Assembly (NCBI RefSeq): GCF_000150275.1
Contig: NW_002060978.1
Span: 62,001-126,000 of the forward strand
Reading direction: 5' to 3'
DNA from: Trichoplax adhaerens
Lineage: Eukaryota; Placozoa; Uniplacotomia; Trichoplacea; Trichoplacidae
Length of the DNA stretch: 64,000 bases
Below the pieces are notes generated by a model. That model had not been told where the DNA came from and did no database searches. It saw nothing but the letters and a program-made list of their open reading frames with translations. The translations under genes were made by a program, and so were the position numbers. Shown in pieces: positions 23,901 through 34,606 of this stretch (positions are counted from its first letter, which is position 1; each line of letters begins with the position of its first letter).

Positions 23901-26900
23901 GAAAATGGGATGGAGTTCAAAATGATTTTGAAAGTGCATCCGGCGTACAATTTTCACTGTCGACTTCCTCAGCTGAACAAATTCACAGTATTGCTGCTAC
24001 CTGTAAGTAGAGATCGATTTGAAATAAGATGAAAATACTATTTGACTCGATAGTGTGGATATAATACGGTAACCATCGTAGTTTAAATACACATTTTCTT
24101 CTTCAGTATATACGATGATGTTCAGTTACAGTTGCAGCGATATCATGAGCGCAGTGTTTTCGTCAACTGTTTGATAAAGTATCTCTATCCAGTTCTTTTA
24201 ATGTATATGAACGTGACCTATTTCGCATACGGTCACATTCATATACATATTCAGTCATCAAATAAAAATAAAGAATATCGGTTCCCACCGTAGTATGACT
24301 GATTTAACTTTTAGCTAGGAAAAGATTTAGTACTGATACTTCAATAAACTAACTGTAAATAGAAATAATTTGCAAATGAACTTTACCCTCATTTAAACTC
24401 TAATGCTGACATGAAAAATATTGCCAAGAATTAGAAGTTAATACTCCGCTATAATTCTGTACAATAATTTTTTATTCGTATTTCATGATATTAGGGAGAG
24501 TGGCTCCAAGCTCTCGCTTGCTAGCTGGTAATCCTCCATCGTTTATCAATTATCTGCCTATGTTTGTCAATAATATTACCTTTAGTAGTGAAAGTCTACA
24601 AAGCAATGCCACAAGAGTTTGTGGCACAAATCTAGCTTGTCTGTTTGATGTTGCTGCCACCAATTCTATCACCGTTGGTGCACAAACCAAATCTACAGAC
24701 GACCAACTAAACAAGGAACGAACAGAATTAGGTTAGAAACAGCAACATACATTCCCTGTTGCATACTATCCCGTAGATTATCTATATAAGATGTTACTAC
24801 AGCGATATATGTATCTATAGTAAATGGCAATGAAACCAGTATATTATTGACTAATCAATTATTCTAACGTCAGCATCTCTTCTCGTTGAATGCTAATTTT
24901 GTAAAACTTTATTGCGATCTTAGATCACGAGCCACCTGTTATAAGTGCCCCCTCGTCCATTAATGTTACTGTTGGCTCCATGACGTCTTTTTTGGTAACT
25001 GCTTCCAGTGCAAATAGATATAGCGTCAATTTTACTTTAATCGGCAATCTACCAAGTGGAATTACCTTTACTAATGGAAGTAGTATCGGTAACTTTACCT
25101 GGAATGTTAGGTCTGCTAATCCTGCTACGCTAATATTTATTGCCACTGACAGTAAAGGCAGATCAAGTACTCATACGCCGATCATCAATATGTGCAATTG
25201 TACACGTAATGGACGATGCATATGGAATTCTTTAGTCGGAGAAACATTCGTGACAGTTCCTTGTAAATGTTCAAATGGCTATACAGGATCAAGATGTGAA
25301 AGTGATCTTAATGTATGTTCAATCAATCCAGAAGCATGCTTTCCAGGAGTAACATGTATTGATCAGCCAGCATCGGCTGGACGACCAGGTTATACATGTG
25401 GCTCATGTCCATCAGGAATGTCAGGAAACGGAACTTATTGCGCTGGTTGGAGACCATATTTAAATTTCCAGTTGTATGGAATAGTATTTATGAAAGGTTA
25501 ATTCAATTTATGCTTGCATATTCTTTAGATATCAATGAATGTCAAGGATCTCGACATAATTGTAGTCATATTTGCGTGAACAATATTGGTTCCTACCGTT
25601 GTACATGCCCAAAAGGATACTATTTGGATGTTGACGGAAAGACTTGCAAAGGTTAGTATATAAAGTTGATGATACAATTCAACAAGATTTTTATCGATAA
25701 CATTCATGACTGCCGTTATAAACTTATGCAATTACTTAACTTAACAAATTCATTCATTGTCATTTAGATATTAATGAATGCAATTCTGCAAATAAGTGCC
25801 AACAAATATGTAATAACTTTCCGGGTGGCTATAACTGCACATGTAATGCTAATTATGTCCTCAATAGTGACAACAAAACTTGCAACGGTAATGGCTAGTC
25901 ATCTTTAATGGCGGTTCAATATTAAAAGGATTATTGCTTTACCTCATTCCTATCGTAATTAACCTATACGTGGAGGATAAAAGTGATTCAAATCGAAACA
26001 TACTTGTCTATTTAAATGGAATATGTGGGATTTATTGCAAATCGATTGTTACAATTTTTCTTATATTGTTGCTAATTTAAATTTTAGCAAGTTCTCCTTG
26101 TCAACAGCCCAATCAATGTGGTATCCATTTCTGCTATGAGCAAGATGGAAATGAAACATGCACCTGCAGAACTGGCTATAATAAAACCAGTGTTGGAACT
26201 TGCGTCGGTAAGTTATCATTTAGTTAATAATCTTATGCTATATCCTGAAATAAATCGTCACCACATGCCTCAATCATACATTTTATTGACATCATCGATA
26301 GATATTGATGAATGCTCGGTAAATAATGGTGGATGCTCCTACAACTGCTTGAACATAGCTGGTAGTTATCGTTGCCTATGTAGACCAGGCTACAAAATAG
26401 ATGCTAACCAAAGAACTTGTGTTGGTAAGCACAAGATCCTGAATGATTAGGAAATTTTTCATGGTTACTTATAGAATTTTGCTGTAGTAATAAATTAGAA
26501 TTTATTGCTAAAGGGCAGATTAAAATAATTTCCAATTTTACAAAATGTCAGAAATATCTTGTATTTTGGTAAGGGTGTGATTATTATTTCGGCATTTATT
26601 CATTCAAGATATAAATGAATGTACCATGCAAACTCATGCTTGCCAACCTAATGAAATTTGTCAAAATACTCCATCTAACTATTATTGCATCTGTCGATCT
26701 GGCTTGGTGTTTATAAATAATAAATGTCAACTACGTGAGTAAATAGCAGTTTATTAAAGTACCTTGATGATACGATAACTCCTTTCTTGAAATACCTGTT
26801 ATTAGTTTATTTCGAACATTGCTTTACTTAGTAGTAGAGTTGATACAAATCTACTTTAACTTTGCATAACTGGAGTTCTATACTATCTTCATGATTGTAT

Positions 26901-28296
26901 AATTGTGATATAGCTCCTTCGAATTACGTTCCTCCTACACCACCAACACCAAATGCTGCCGAGGTTGCAAATTCAGTAGCAGCAATCTTTGAATACCGAA
27001 CTTCTACTCCGGTAATAATTTTAGAGATTGTCGATGCCCATGCGATAATTAACAACAGAGTACAACACCAATCATCATCTACTCCTGCTTCTCTATGCTA
27101 TGCATCACACAGTATTCAATATCATCGATTTTTTTATGTTGATATTCTTTTCGTTATGGTTTAAATATTAGTGGAATGCAGCTTCCATCGCCAGGTTTAA
27201 AGCAGCTTTAGCAAGGGCTGTTACACGTGTCTGTCAAGAAACCTATCAAGAATGCAAACTAAAAAATCATAGGTATCTTGTAAATCGGATCTTAGCCGCT
27301 AATATTACAGATTTATTTTTGCGTACATATTGTCTAACCAGTAGCTCAAGGATCAACGAAATTATGGCTTAAAATTAATTCATTTATACATTACTGAAAT
27401 TTTAGAGAGAGGATAGGAAAGATTTTTAATGGATTGAGATAATTTTATTACTATTGCAATTACTATAATCAATAGTTGTAGATTGCTCTATGAAACACAT
27501 CGAATTAATTTATTCGTTAAAAATGAACTGTATTATAGAAGCCTGCAATATTATACTATGCAAAAATCAACAAAATTGCTTCTTTTTATGTATTTGTAGA
27601 GTTACTTTCAGTGCAGATAATATTAAAATCCGACCCGGGTATCCTTCAATGTCAAGGTAAAATATTAAGACAAATATCGTCTACTATTTCTATTAGTCGC
27701 GGACTCATTGATACTATTTGCTTATCATTTTAATAACGCTATTATCCTTTGGTAGGAACATAAATACTGTAATTTTCTACGTCAAACTGCCTCCAAATGC
27801 TCAAGCAGTTAATGCGTCAGGTGTTCTTCCAGGTGCTGTCCTGTCTGCTGTTTTCAGAGGTAACAATCTGCATATGGTAAGTGCTATGGGAGCAATCCGT
27901 GCAAACGTCACCGCCATTCCTACGCAAACACCAATAACCAAAGCAGCAACGTCCCAAGCTGCAACTAGTACTCCGACAAGTAATTATAATCAAGGATTAG
28001 CCGTTGGTTTAGCTGTTGGTATTGGCTGTGCTGTAATTTTATTTTTTATTATTTATTACACGTAAGTAATGAACCTAACGAAGACGATGAATCTTTCGTT
28101 CATTAATATAATTATAATTATAACCCAAATAAAATGTAGTCTAATAATAACAGATCTAGTAATAAACTATAATAGAATTAAATACTGTTGTCAATTTAAT
28201 TCTTTTAGGGTTAGATGGTACTCAAAGAAACCTCGAAAATCGAAGATATACAAGGAAACGGACTCAGAGCTGATTAATTTAACCGAACGCCAATAA
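17981..28296 (+). CDS. MUC4-like NIDO-AMOP-VWD-EGF membrane glycoprotein, copy C (complete)
   Basis: Nineteen exons give 1312 residues: 17981-18239, 19485-19609, 20573-20875, 21042-21310, 21799-22205, 22345-22701, 23805-24002, 24495-24731, 24924-25445, 25529-25651, 25768-25887, 26088-26207, 26302-26424, 26609-26734, 26914-27011, 27172-27272, 27600-27656, 27756-28061, 28209-28296. Architecture as in copy B: signal peptide ending near LRAEG, short Thr/Pro-rich segment, NIDO, AMOP, VWD ([10 protein letters not shown]), linker, Ig/cadherin-like plus EGF, five EGF modules, juxtamembrane module, transmembrane helix ([20 protein letters not shown]), tail. Eleven of the nineteen exons have exactly the same length as in copy B. 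The tail differs: it lacks the KLNDL end of A and B and is basic, then ends NLTERQ. Introns are longer, hence the 10.3-kb span. Start ATG chosen because it opens the signal peptide and fits the exon 1 phase. Confidence 0.87.
23179..23255. repeat. nested inverted repeat in gene C intron 6
   Basis: Outer arms TACATATACAGT (23179-23190) and ACTGTATATGTA (23244-23255) are perfect reverse complements. Just inside, GTATGGC (23191-23197) pairs with GCCATAC (23223-23229). The right arm carries a 14-bp unpaired insert between the two blocks. No flanking target-site duplication is obvious. Confidence 0.5.
24201..24248. repeat. 18-bp stem-loop in gene C intron 7
   Basis: Arm ATGTATATGAACGTGACC (24201-24218), a 12-nt loop, and arm GGTCACATTCATATACAT (24231-24248) pair at 17 of 18 positions. 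It lies in the intron between exons 7 and 8. It is much stronger than chance hairpins elsewhere in the window. Could be a small foldback element or an intronic RNA structure. Confidence 0.6.
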
Positions 28297-28462
28297 TTCA
28301 ACCTGTCATTACAGTATTCAACAATTCTATATCAGGTTTTAGATTGCTAATATCAATGAATGTCCTCTGTTATGGCTATTATAATAGCCTTGATTTCATT
28401 CAAACCGAACAACCTATCAATCAATCAGTTATGTTTCTTGTGTGGTCATACAGACGATCAAC

Positions 28463-28493
28463 ATAATAATAATAATAATAATAGTAATAGTAG
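28463..28493. repeat. AAT trinucleotide microsatellite
   Basis: About ten trinucleotides, first pure AAT and then interrupted AGT, just before the third copy of the conserved post-gene element. Confidence 0.85.
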
Positions 28494-28502
28494 TTTGCAT
28501 TT

Positions 28503-28601
28503 TTAAACCCAGTTTCGCATAGCAGATTCTTGCTCAAAGTTGTTAACAACAACTTTGTTAATGATGCAGTCTACGGCTTGAAATTTGGATGCAAGTACTG
28601 A
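28503..28601. other. conserved post-gene element, copy 3 (after gene C)
   Basis: Third copy, 206 bp past the gene C stop codon. Plus-strand reading: acceptor CAG at 28523-28525, open frame 28526-28601 ending TGA, shorter than the 91 nt of copies 1 and 2. Minus-strand reading: acceptor CAG just above 28597, open frame down to TAA at 28503-28505 (95 nt). The hairpin CAAAGTT...AACTTTG is perfect in this copy. Against copy 2, the plus-strand reading shows only amino-acid-changing differences, whereas the minus-strand reading shows three synonymous and several conservative ones. Confidence 0.6.
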
Positions 28602-28619
28602 GTAGTATTTGGTAGTCCT

Positions 28620-29956
28620 GGGATTTAAAGTCAATGACAATGATGTATTAGAAATGGAAATGATATATTTATGTCTGATTTTTACCATTAAGTGAAGTTT
28701 GGAGAAGCTCAGCTAATGCCGAGTAATTCTATAGTTTATAGTGTATTTACTCTAATTTTGACTTTCGATATTACTCTTATTGGACTCAAAATTCAAGTCA
28801 GGATTAATCCTAGCATTGTTTTGCCTCTGTTATTACCATCATTTGGCTGCATTTATGTAATAGATTATTTTAATTTTGTAGTAGATTGGGTGGTTTTGTC
28901 TATCTATCTTCTGACACGATTAATAAATCGACAAGTGTATTTGATGTACTTTTATGCCCAATTGCCTTTTGTAAGGTTATCGCTACTTTCTTGAAGTGCA
29001 TGCATCTAGTATCATTACTTGTGAAGTTGCAGACAAAGCTAGTAGGTGGTTAATAAAACACTGCAGATATGCTGATTATATAATTATTATCTCCTTACAA
29101 AAAGTAGGTTGCTGGTAATGGAAATTTAAAGTATAGAAGATTAGGATTTACCTTTAAATCAAATATTCATGCAGTATTTTCAACTGTTAATATCGTCAAT
29201 AGACTGTTGTTACGAAACTTAAAGCGAGCATCAATGATATAACTAGAAACCAGGCAACAGTATATTCAAATAGATGTCCAGTATATCATTCTGTTGTATC
29301 GGCATAATTTAAGAGACCTCTAGCATGCTCGTATGGTCCCACATGCTTCGTACGCATAAATTTATACATTCGCTATCTCTAAACAAATGAAATGTAAATA
29401 GCGATTTCCCTTTCTCCATACTATAGCTCTGCAAAAGAAATAAATCAATGGTGGAGCGAATCATAGCAATTCAAGTGCCATTAAGAATAACGTAAAGAAC
29501 TCACTCCACCAAATTTTTATATGAAATACGTTATGCAAGTGAGGTGATACACCGGCTAAGAACATAATATTTTGGTGATATTACTTTTTTTGTAGCAAGC
29601 TTAATAAGATCCAACAAATTAGCCACATACACGTATGTCCGATTGTGAAAAGTAGCATGTAGAGTATTAGATCGCTTAGATTAGAGTCATTTATTTAATC
29701 CTCTTACAGATTTGGCCTTCCTTTTTTAATAGAAGGTCCGTATCATATAGTCGATTAGTTATTTTAGGTGATGATGTATTGCATTCTCATCAATGACGAT
29801 ACTTTACATTATATCAAACCATAATTATTAAACCAGGTTATTTACAATAACTTGAATTATCCATTGTTTCCTGTTTTTCAAATAATACTATTTATAGACC
29901 AAGATCTGGAAATCAGGTATCTTATATATATTGCTAATTTATAAGGTACATAATTA
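28620..29956. other. spacer between gene C and VPS36, nothing recognised
   Basis: Convergent 3' ends of gene C (plus) and VPS36 (minus) flank this AT-rich stretch. Several chance open frames occur, up to 100 codons at 28692-28994, but they show no domain, no supporting splice context and poor codon content. I call no gene here. Confidence 0.5.
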
Positions 29957-32900
29957 TCAAGGATCTTTCATAAATCTATTCAGATAGAATCTCAATCCTT
30001 CCACCGAATCATCTCTACATACCATCCCTAAATTTTCCGCAGCTGATAATCTATAAAGATTAAAGAATAATTAATTGTATTGAAAAAGTATTAAGCAGGA
30101 AATAAAATTAAATTTACATAGTGGCGGACTTACCCTTCTTTGGCGACAGTAATGGAGGTTTTTACTAACGGTGACAGTTCTTCCGCAGTTATGCAACCTT
30201 TACTCTTAATCTACAATGAAAGTTAAAGTACTTAGGATAAAGGCTGAAATAAAGCTAATCTAATATGAGGACTTTTGATTTACTGACAATTTTAGTTATC
30301 TTTTCCACAATCACTTCTACACTATGACTTTCCGATTGTACTGCCAGCACTCCACTATCAAATTCTCGTAGTCTAAAGGCAAATACAATATTACATGGAA
30401 CAAAAAATGTAAGACAGTGACAGATGGTTATTGGCATAAATGTAATGCAATACCTGAGAGGCAGCTTAAGTGATTCAAACAATTTGCAAGCAATAAATAC
30501 GTCTTCAGGAGAAACCAGCTACGAGATAGTAAATAAGTGCATTGAGTCAAGAAGTACTACACATAGTGACTCGCTTATAAAATTCTATCGCATTACCTCA
30601 ATACCCCTTGCGCGATTATACATACAGTAAACATCGGTCAAAGTCATCAATCCATCTGATTTCTACACAAAAAATAAAGGAAGGATAGTAATTTTATAAT
30701 ATACTACTCATAAAGGGTTTACCTTTTTATATGTATAAAGGCATTTACCTCGATCAAACTTTTTAGAAATGTCGCAAGTTGTTTTGCTAGCTCTTCATGA
30801 TATTTGTTGCCGTATCCATGCTCCTCTCTATGGTTGAGCAATTCAAAGATTGAAAAGTTATTAGCATTGATAAATTGATACCTTTAAGGTGTTTATTGTG
30901 CTACCTGGTAACGGGATCGTTAATACCCATACTGAGCAAATAAGACTTGAATTGGACCGTCTAGATAAAGATTAATTAATAGTCAACAACGATAACTACA
31001 CAATACTGTTACTATTGGATGATTGTGGCCTACAGGAGCTATTGACTGCTAACCTCGTCATCGGATAGTTGCCCTTTCTTTTCTTCAATTTTCTTTGCAA
31101 CACGATCAGCGATGGCTACCATTTCTTTAGCCTATAAAATGATAGGAATATGGATAATGGAAATTATACGGCTACTTTGATGTTTGTGTATATATACGAG
31201 TATGTGCCAAACCTTGTCCATTAGAGCATTTAAATCAGAAAATGCCTGTAACAAATCAAAACATAAATGCCATTTGATAAGCTTAATTAATACGTATATC
31301 GTATGTTTTAATTAATTAAATCACTCTTCATTAATAAATATTTCACAACCTGAGAAATTGTGCTTTGAGTTTCTTTTTGCTTCTGTTCGATTTTACGTTC
31401 AATTCCAACAATGCCCATATGTCTTCCGCTTGGACGAGTAGCTTGGCGCTGGTTAGTTACTTGAGTAATCCAACGTTTTCGAGACAATTGATTACATAAG
31501 GCAGCATAATACTGATACAAGATCGGATAGGATGTTATTGCATTGCATTTATTTCACCTTTAATGGATAAAGTAATTGATAGCATGACTTTTTTTACCTC
31601 GCTTTGGCCACCAGCGCGAAAAGATAAACGTATATAATTGAATTGACTACTAATCTTTGGCCCAGGCTCTTGGCTTGTAGGTTTTGATTGAAGATACAAT
31701 ATAATTTTCGCACTATTGATAGCATGCAATAATCAAATATGAAGGCAAATTTAAAACAATCAATTTTATTGATTTCATCCATTGAGATATTTTAAAGGTA
31801 TGATATAAGTTAGGTGCACATATAGTATTTCTATTGGAGCATGTTCTGTAGCAGGATTGAGGCTAAAGATCTTACTGTATTTTCACGAGATCCATCAAAA
31901 AATTAGAATTCATTTTAGTTCATATAAACTATACTATCCGTACTAATGTGTTTCCGGGGAAGACTGTTATTCATTCCAAGATAGAAATTAATCCAGGTAA
32001 TTTTTACATAATTTTAGATACTTTACAATTGAATACTATAGTAATAGGTTAAGCGATATGTTGGAATTTTAACACTGTACCATAGATTACTAACTCATTC
32101 ATTAACAAACTATGGACTATCTATCTTTTCTCAGATTCGCAGCATTTCTTACCTTCTGTTAAAACCTGCTATGACTTCCTCCGTTTTTTGCACGAGATTT
32201 AAGCCCAAGGAGATTGTACGATCCTGTTATTAACAATGGTATATCAATGTCATTGATAGAGTAATGGTGGTGCATCTTACGACCTCAATAGTTATATCAT
32301 GGTACATTTGCACATAAAAATATTCTAAACTGCAAAGTATGCTGTATCAATCCACCTAGTAATTACTGTTGCATTAGCAAGCTAAGCCAACATTCAGAAC
32401 ATCGTATACGACACAGACCATAGTCATAACAGTGATTAATAATACAAGGTTGGCTCAAGTGCTTCAATCAATTGAAGAAACACGTCCTATACCATCTACC
32501 TTACTGTATAAGTATAGATTGCTTTTTAATAGAGAAAACTTTACTCACTTGCATCAGTAATGGATCTGCAACTGAGTAATCAGTGCAATCAACATGTACT
32601 CTTATAATATTATTATTACTATGGTAGCGTTTACCCAACTTTGTTAGCATACTGCGTTCGTAAAGAGGGCTTTACTTACTTGCAACTGATCATCCCATAT
32701 AAGTTGATGACTGGTAAGTCTTAATGTCCCGCAGTCGAAATTTGTCTACGAGGAGTTAAAAAGATCGCAATTTAATTCAATTCAATAGTTACGATAGTTG
32801 ATTAATTCATCATATAACAAGGCTATCCATCATCATCACCATCATGATGATCTGGAGGACAGCTAACGTCATTTCAATGAATCGCGATCAGATTCCAACT

Positions 32901-33167
32901 ACACTACAAGGCAGATGATTTAGCCCTGGTAATCTAAAATTGATGTTGTATAACCTATAGTATCCTTTGCTATAGCAGATCTTACGCATGATCTGCCTTG
33001 AAGCAACGTTACAGAAAGATTCCTTTCACTTCGTCAGCCTTGTAATTCGAATAACTGGCCCTACTTACACGATTATCGCCATCATAGATTCGAACGTTAT
33101 GTTTCTGTATAACCTCAAATTCCCCCTTTATCAAGGAGATGGTGGTTACCCACATGAATCGATCCAT
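29957..33167 (-). CDS. VPS36: ESCRT-II subunit VPS36 (complete)
   Basis: Fourteen exons on the minus strand give 381 residues (human about 386): 33069-33167, 32680-32745, 32153-32223, 31598-31712, 31350-31511, 31213-31245, 31054-31131, 30905-30960, 30749-30827, 30597-30662, 30454-30518, 30288-30372, 30134-30210, 29957-30050. Start MDRFMW matches the family start. Residues 1-135 form the GLUE domain ([35 protein letters not shown]), which binds phosphoinositide and ubiquitin in relatives. A linker follows ([16 protein letters not shown]), then the EAP30 winged-helix core ([42 protein letters not shown]) and a C-terminal [15 protein letters not shown]36 joins SNF8 and VPS25 in ESCRT-II, sorting ubiquitinated cargo into multivesicular bodies. 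The exon 12 donor (GTCAGT) is the least certain junction. Divergent from AASDHPPT. Confidence 0.95.
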
Positions 33168-33821
33168 GATCAATCAGCAAGAGAACAGTTTTATTCTATG
33201 GAAAAATCAACTTAATCGACGTCAAAGCAAGTAAAAGTGATGGAATTGGCAGTAATGGCAGCCAAGTCGAGAAAGGAGACTGTTTTGTATCTCAGTCGTT
33301 GGCCAATTGATGTCGAAATCCAATACTATGCTCTCATTGGCTAAAGGTAGAGATGGGACAGTATTAATTACTCAGTCCAATTTGCGTACTTTAGGTTCAG
33401 CATCGATATGTTTGCATTGCGTGCTAAAGTCATGTCTGATCAGACAATTGATATCATCATGTATTTTATGGATATTTTAGAGGTGTACAGAGGTTGAGAG
33501 TGATATAATTTTGCACAGCGAACCGGCTTGAAATCAAAAACAGAGAATTATACCATTAGTTGGAACGGATCTTGTCTTTACTATAGTCTTATAAAGAAGC
33601 AAGCTGATTTAATGACTATAAATCGTCTTTGCAGCGACTTTATTGATCATCCAGTAGTCTAGAATCTCAATATACTGTATATCCTGGGATGAATGCAAGC
33701 CATCATTTCATCATGGCTCCTGAATCGATTTTCTCCTACTGTACTAAAATGAAAATATCCCTCGGTAAAGTTATCACCTTTACTAGCGATATATTACATA
33801 TGATCGGTGATAGATACATAG

Positions 33822-34175
33822 ACTGATTCTAGCTAACAATATAAGAAATTGAGTTTAGGCGATTGGAATTTGCAATAATTTACAGCACCTAACAGGTTCG
33901 ACATTTAATGTGCTACCACAGCAACGATGGCTTATTTTGGATTACTATGGTAATAAGTTTAGTGTCTAAGCACACAAGTTGTATGATCCAAGATAGATAG
34001 TGTAAACATACTGTAAACTGATTTTAGCTGGCAATAAGAAATTGAGTTTAAGCGATTGGGATTTGCAATCGTTTAGGTCCTACAGGTTCGACATTAATAC
34101 GCTACCATAGCAACGATGTCTTACATTGGATTACTATAGTAATGAGTCATGTGTCTGAGCATGCGAGTCACTTTT
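33822..34175. repeat. two-copy direct repeat in the VPS36-AASDHPPT spacer
   Basis: Two units of about 195 bp start near 33822 and 34018. They share AGAAATTGAGTTTA, GCGATTGG, ATTTGCAAT, ACAGGTTCGACATT, GCTACCA, AGCAACGATG and TTGGATTACTAT. The units are similar but not identical and carry no open frame. Confidence 0.7.
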
Positions 34176-34205
34176 GTATGTGGCTTACTCAAACGAAATC
34201 GTATT

Positions 34206-34249
34206 AGTCATGTGACTCCTTAGTCATGTGACTTATTAGTCATTTGACT
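34206..34249. promoter_or_regulatory. three 12-bp dyads at 16-bp spacing
   Basis: AGTCATGTGACT occurs at 34206-34217 and 34222-34233, and AGTCATTTGACT at 34238-34249, each exactly 16 bp apart. The first two contain TCATGTGA, the known M-box core of MITF/TFE bHLH-ZIP factors, which in vertebrates control many lysosomal genes. The site lies 358 bp before the AASDHPPT start and 1.04 kb before the VPS36 start. Binding is inference. Confidence 0.4.
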
Positions 34250-34606
34250 GATACTGTAGCTGGCACTATAGCGCACAGTATCAATAACGGTTGTAGTTGA
34301 AGTTTGTGTATGGCTCGTGCTGATGACGTCATGGAAACAGCCAAAAAGTTGTCTTGCTACTGTACTGAGAAAACTCAATACCTGTTATACTGTGTGTACT
34401 ACTAAATTGGAGTGTTTGAAACAGTTAACTATTCGAACGAACCGCGACTATATTATTTAGTTTCTTGCCCTAACATCAAAATTGCTAGATGATCGCAGAT
34501 CATAACAATCGCTGATCGATTGCATGATCTATCGATGATTAAGTCTAATTTAATAACATATTGGTGTAGACAAGTTTTGCGATCTCATCATCATTTTGCT
34601 AGGACT

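Larger units (their letters stand above)
33168..34606. promoter_or_regulatory. shared divergent promoter region of VPS36 and AASDHPPT
   Basis: This 1.44-kb spacer separates two start codons pointing away from each other, so it should hold both promoters. It contains a two-copy direct repeat (33822-34175) and a cluster of three regularly spaced dyads (34206-34249). No further exon is visible in it. Shared regulation is inference from geometry. Confidence 0.45.

Noticed and set aside
28692-28994. 100-codon plus-strand open frame after gene C
   Set aside because: Hydrophobic, AT-driven composition, no domain, no start or splice context, and the region is otherwise non-coding. Treated as chance.
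32570-32640. Minus-strand open stretch reading [16 protein letters not shown] next to a good GTGAGT donor, inside a VPS36 intron
   Set aside because: Its phase does not fit between VPS36 exons 2 and 3, and those two exons already join seamlessly in homology to the human protein.
33890-33900. GGTTCGA resembling a tRNA T-loop / Pol III box B, repeated near 34084
   Set aside because: No acceptor stem, anticodon arm or proper box A could be built around either copy, so I do not call a tRNA or SINE.
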